A stretch of DNA of 64,000 nucleotides from Ochromonas danica (taxonomy: Eukaryota; Sar; Chrysophyceae; Chromulinales; Chromulinaceae), in contig VKHL01000012.1 in the NCBI GenBank assembly GCA_015146655.1, positions 124,001 through 188,000 of the forward strand. Direction: 5' to 3'. The translations under genes and the position numbers were made by a program. The notes under the pieces are model-generated. The model was given only the letters and a program-made list of their open reading frames with translations. It ran no database searches and had not been told where the DNA came from. Positions 61,614 to 64,000 of the stretch are shown here, one piece after another. Each line of letters opens with the position of its first letter. The stretch's first letter is position 1.

Positions 61614-63186
61614 ATGGAGCTTATTAATATTGCTGGTACCACCCCTGTTAACGATCCTGCCTATCGTTATAAGATGCCTAAGATCATTGGCAAGGTGGAA
61701 GGCCGTGGTAATGGAATCAAGACAGTCCTCGTCAATGTCAAGGATGTCGCGTTGGCCTTAAAACGCGAAGCTCCTGAAGTAACCAAATTCTTTGGTTGCG
61801 AATTGGGTGCCCAAACTACCTATGCTGCTGATACGGATCGTGCTATTGTAAATGGTGCTCACCGTGATTCTGACCTTCAACACTTGTTGTCGAAGTATAT
61901 CGAGCACTTTGTTCTCTGTCGCTCTTGTCGCCTTCCCGAGACCCACTACAAGTTTAAGGAAGGTGTTGTTTCTCAGAAGTGCCTGGCATGTGGTCACAAA
62001 GAGTCTGTGGATATGACCAATAAACTCACCACTTTTATCCTTGCTCAATATAAGAAGAACAAGGATTTGGCGAAAGCGGAGAAAAAGAAGGAAGAGAAGA
62101 AAGCTAAGAAAGCGGCTAAAGATGCCGGCGAGAAGATTGAAAAGGAGGAGAATGGTGAACGCGAGCACAAAGAGCATAAGGATAAGGAGAAGAAAGAGAA
62201 GAAGAGCAAAAAGAAGACTGTTGCTGTGGAGGAAAGTGAAGATCCCGGCAAGAATGTTTTCGGAATCGCTCCTCCTGTTGAAGAGGAAGAGGAGGACGAA
62301 GATGTATCTGATAGCAAGGCTGCAGGTGAGCATCTTGAGGCGATCATTATGTGGCTTTTATGGAGAAGCTGTAGATGTTGATGACTATGATGTTCCTTCT
62401 TTGAGTATGTATCTGGGGCGCATTTGTTCTGGAAACGAACCTCTCTAGAAGCATGCGTTCAGTCCAGTCGTGTAGACTTGGGCTCTAACTCAATGATTCG
62501 AAAGAGCACTTTCTAAATGGTTCTGTGCTGTCTGAGTCATCTTTCTTACTTACTAATCCTGCCTTATTGAGTATCGGTGTTGGATTATATGTTATATGAG
62601 TCCCATTTTTCTTTATTTCGTTATCTAATTGATGTATCTTTTAGAGGACGGAATGCTTCGTTTCAAGCACTTTTTGGAAACCAACCCTTCTGCTACTATC
62701 CAACAGCAGCTGGATGAGCTTCGCAACATTCAAACAATGGCTTCTTTGCGTCCTTCTGATCGCGTCATTATCTATCTTGGTGCTGTGTTTGGCGAAGATG
62801 CTGTTGGCAAGAATCAAGTGGAGGCAAACCGCGAGGTATTGGCTGCTTTGGCTCCTTCTGAGATCCAGCAAAGACACCTCATCGCTGGCTTCGAGTGGTT
62901 TTGTGGAACCCGCTTTTCCTCTCTCACCAAGATTTTTGCCAAAGTTCTCTTGCAACTTTATGAGGCTGAGCTGGTTGAAGAAGACACGTTCTTCGCTTGG
63001 GCTGGTGACACCACTCGCAATGAATTCTCTGCTGAAGAGTCTATGATGACTTACGAAACACTTGAGAGTTTGCGCACTCAGGCTACTCCTTTCATTAAAT
63101 GGCTTCAAGAGGCGGAAGAAGAAGGCGAGGAGGAAGAAGATGGCGAGGAGGAAGATGATGAGGAAGAGGAGGGCTCTGATGCTTAA
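61614..63186 (+). CDS. translation initiation factor eIF5
   Basis: Seen: exon 61614-62325 and exon 62645-63186 joined in phase 1, giving 417 aa. The N-terminal domain begins MELINIAGTTPVNDPAYRYK, with R18 at the place of the GTPase-activating arginine (R15 in human). A zinc ribbon (CRSCRLPETHY, CLACGHKE) follows. A Lys/Glu-rich linker leads to the C-terminal W2/HEAT domain (LRPSDRVIIYLGAVFGEDAV, HLIAGFEWFCGTRFSS, FIKWLQEAEEE). Role: GAP for eIF2 and assembly partner of eIF3c, which is also encoded here. A 36-nt microexon at 62369-62404 keeps the frame and phases and would insert an acidic VDVDDYDVPSL segment; it is optional in this model. Confidence 0.94.
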
Positions 63187-63524
63187 ATAACCACCACCAC
63201 CATTTTCGATGTGCTGCTAATGCACTCTTTTACGAAACCTGCCATGTTGAATCGTTGCCTGGTGGATTCAAATGTGTAATTTGCTAACCGAGGCCTTTAT
63301 CCATGAGATTAACAAATCTGAAATCAATTCCAATTCTCACCCACTGCTGTGCGCACTCTCCGACAAACTCTGTCTCTCAATAGTAAAAACTCTGAAATTC
63401 GAAGATTTTTCTCAGAGTTGCACCCTTCTCACGAAAAATGAGACTTCTGCTTCCAGACTTGCCTACGAGTCATAATTAAATGAACAGATAGACATAGCGA
63501 CGAGAGCAAGACTAATCGAATAAA
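63187..63524. other. intergenic region
   Basis: These 338 bp separate eIF5 from the Dicer-type gene on the same strand. No structure was recognised apart from short chance frames. Confidence 0.45.
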
Positions 63525-64000
63525 ATGTCTGACTCTTCTCTAATGCTTCGAAAATATCAAGAGCTCATCATCGAGCAAGCTAAAGAAACAAACACAATCG
63601 CTTTCCTACCCACCGGCACAGGCAAAACTTTGATCGCCTGTTATTTGGTAGGACACCGTGTGAGAAAAATTCGCCTCTTACGTGAAGATGACAGATGGAA
63701 GCGAGTGATAGTCTTCATCGCTCCAACCAAGGCTTTGTTGGGCCAGCAGTTGCGATACATCAAAGAGCACTGCCCCGAGGCCGTCAAGGCCATAGAGATC
63801 CACGGAGAATCCTTCCACGAGGGGAGAAGGGTCGAGTTTTGGAATGAAAGAAATTGGAAGCTTCATTTTGAACGATATGAGGTCTTGGGAATGACTCCTG
63901 AAGTTTTTCGCTTCCTGCTCGAACGAAATATCATCCCCGCCATGGCAGTTGATACTGTCATAATCGACGAGTGCCATCACGCCTCCAAAAATCATCCCAT
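63525..64000 (+). CDS. Dicer/RIG-I-type DExH helicase, N-terminal part (cut by right edge)
   Basis: Seen: an uninterrupted frame from ATG 63525 (MSDSSLMLRKYQELIIEQAK) to the window end, 158 codons. Helicase motifs: Q-like RKYQ, Walker A FLPTGTGKTLIA, motif Ia FIAPTKALLGQQ, a motif Ib-like VLGMTPEVFRFL and motif II VIIDECHHA. The DECHHA box with this N-terminal start is characteristic of Dicer and the related RIG-I/FANCM group. The nuclease or other C-terminal domains lie outside the window, so Dicer itself is probable rather than shown. Confidence 0.75.
   Translation, partial: MSDSSLMLRKYQELIIEQAKETNTIAFLPTGTGKTLIACYLVGHRVRKIRLLREDDRWKRVIVFIAPTKALLGQQLRYIKEHCPEAVKAIEIHGESFHEGRRVEFWNERNWKLHFERYEVLGMTPEVFRFLLERNIIPAMAVDTVIIDECHHASKNHP

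Noticed and set aside
1-64000. CRISPR arrays, rRNA genes, LINEs, LTR or virus-like elements
   Set aside because: No spaced repeat array, rRNA sequence, reverse transcriptase, integrase or capsid-like frame was seen anywhere in the window.

Overview
This window is a gene-dense stretch of nuclear DNA from a unicellular eukaryote. About 33 protein genes and 2 tRNA genes lie on both strands. Many genes carry short GT-AG introns (about 43 to 254 nt) whose phases can be reconciled by eye, and core eukaryotic genes are present (eIF3c, eIF5, CCT zeta, RTRAF, mitochondrial ACP). A DZIP1-like N-terminal domain suggests a cilium or flagellum. Guanylate kinase and thioredoxin both start with a signal peptide followed by a Ser/Arg/Lys-rich stretch, the cystathionine beta-lyase is plant-like, and the SLC13-type carrier carries TrkA-C-like domains as in algae. 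A protist with a complex (secondary) plastid, such as a stramenopile or haptophyte alga, would fit. That is inference only; the window does not fix the lineage.

Layout. 1-12.4 kb: DZIP1-like gene (-, runs off the left edge), sphingosine/diacylglycerol-type lipid kinase (+), DUF1275 membrane protein (-), aspartyl/asparaginyl beta-hydroxylase (+), Asteroid-like PIN/XPG nuclease-fold protein (+). 12.6-20 kb: ZIP metal transporter (-), SLC13/sulfate-type carrier (-), a rearranged intergenic block, then a secreted 2OG-Fe(II) oxygenase (+). The block (17.1-18.65 kb) is bounded by a 24-bp direct repeat. It holds a base-perfect inverted 260-bp copy of the oxygenase gene and two unrelated foldback palindromes. 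20-31.3 kb: unknown gene (-), eIF3c (-), second ZIP transporter (+), small mitochondrial-type Lys-rich protein (+), cystathionine beta-lyase (-), mitochondrial acyl carrier protein (+), secreted Ycf48/BNR-type propeller (-). 31.6-41.6 kb: mitochondrial carrier (+), COQ7-like protein lacking key ligands (-), guanylate kinase with signal peptide (+), exonuclease/phosphatase-fold protein fused to EF-hands (-), two identical tRNA-Leu(AAG) genes around a small polyQ/poly-Lys protein, Cys-rich membrane protein (+), RTRAF (-), CCT zeta (+). 41.9-53.9 kb: two giant genes on the minus strand, an ankyrin-repeat protein of about 2090 aa and an LRR protein of 1732 aa with a polytopic membrane C-terminus. 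54-64 kb: P1B heavy-metal ATPase with a 99-bp His/Asp/Cys-rich tandem repeat (+), secreted thioredoxin (+), NAD(P)-binding protein (-), unknown signal-anchored protein (+), eIF5 (+), and the start of a Dicer-type helicase (+) cut by the right edge.

Themes. Metal handling recurs: two ZIP carriers and one metal-pumping ATPase with a very large cytosolic metal-binding tail. Translation initiation (eIF3c, eIF5) and sulfur metabolism (sulfate-type carrier, cystathionine beta-lyase) also appear, but nothing shows co-regulation. The block most likely to be overlooked is 17.1-18.65 kb. Read through in one direction, it would form long double-stranded RNA against the adjacent oxygenase mRNA, and a Dicer-type gene begins at the other end of the window.
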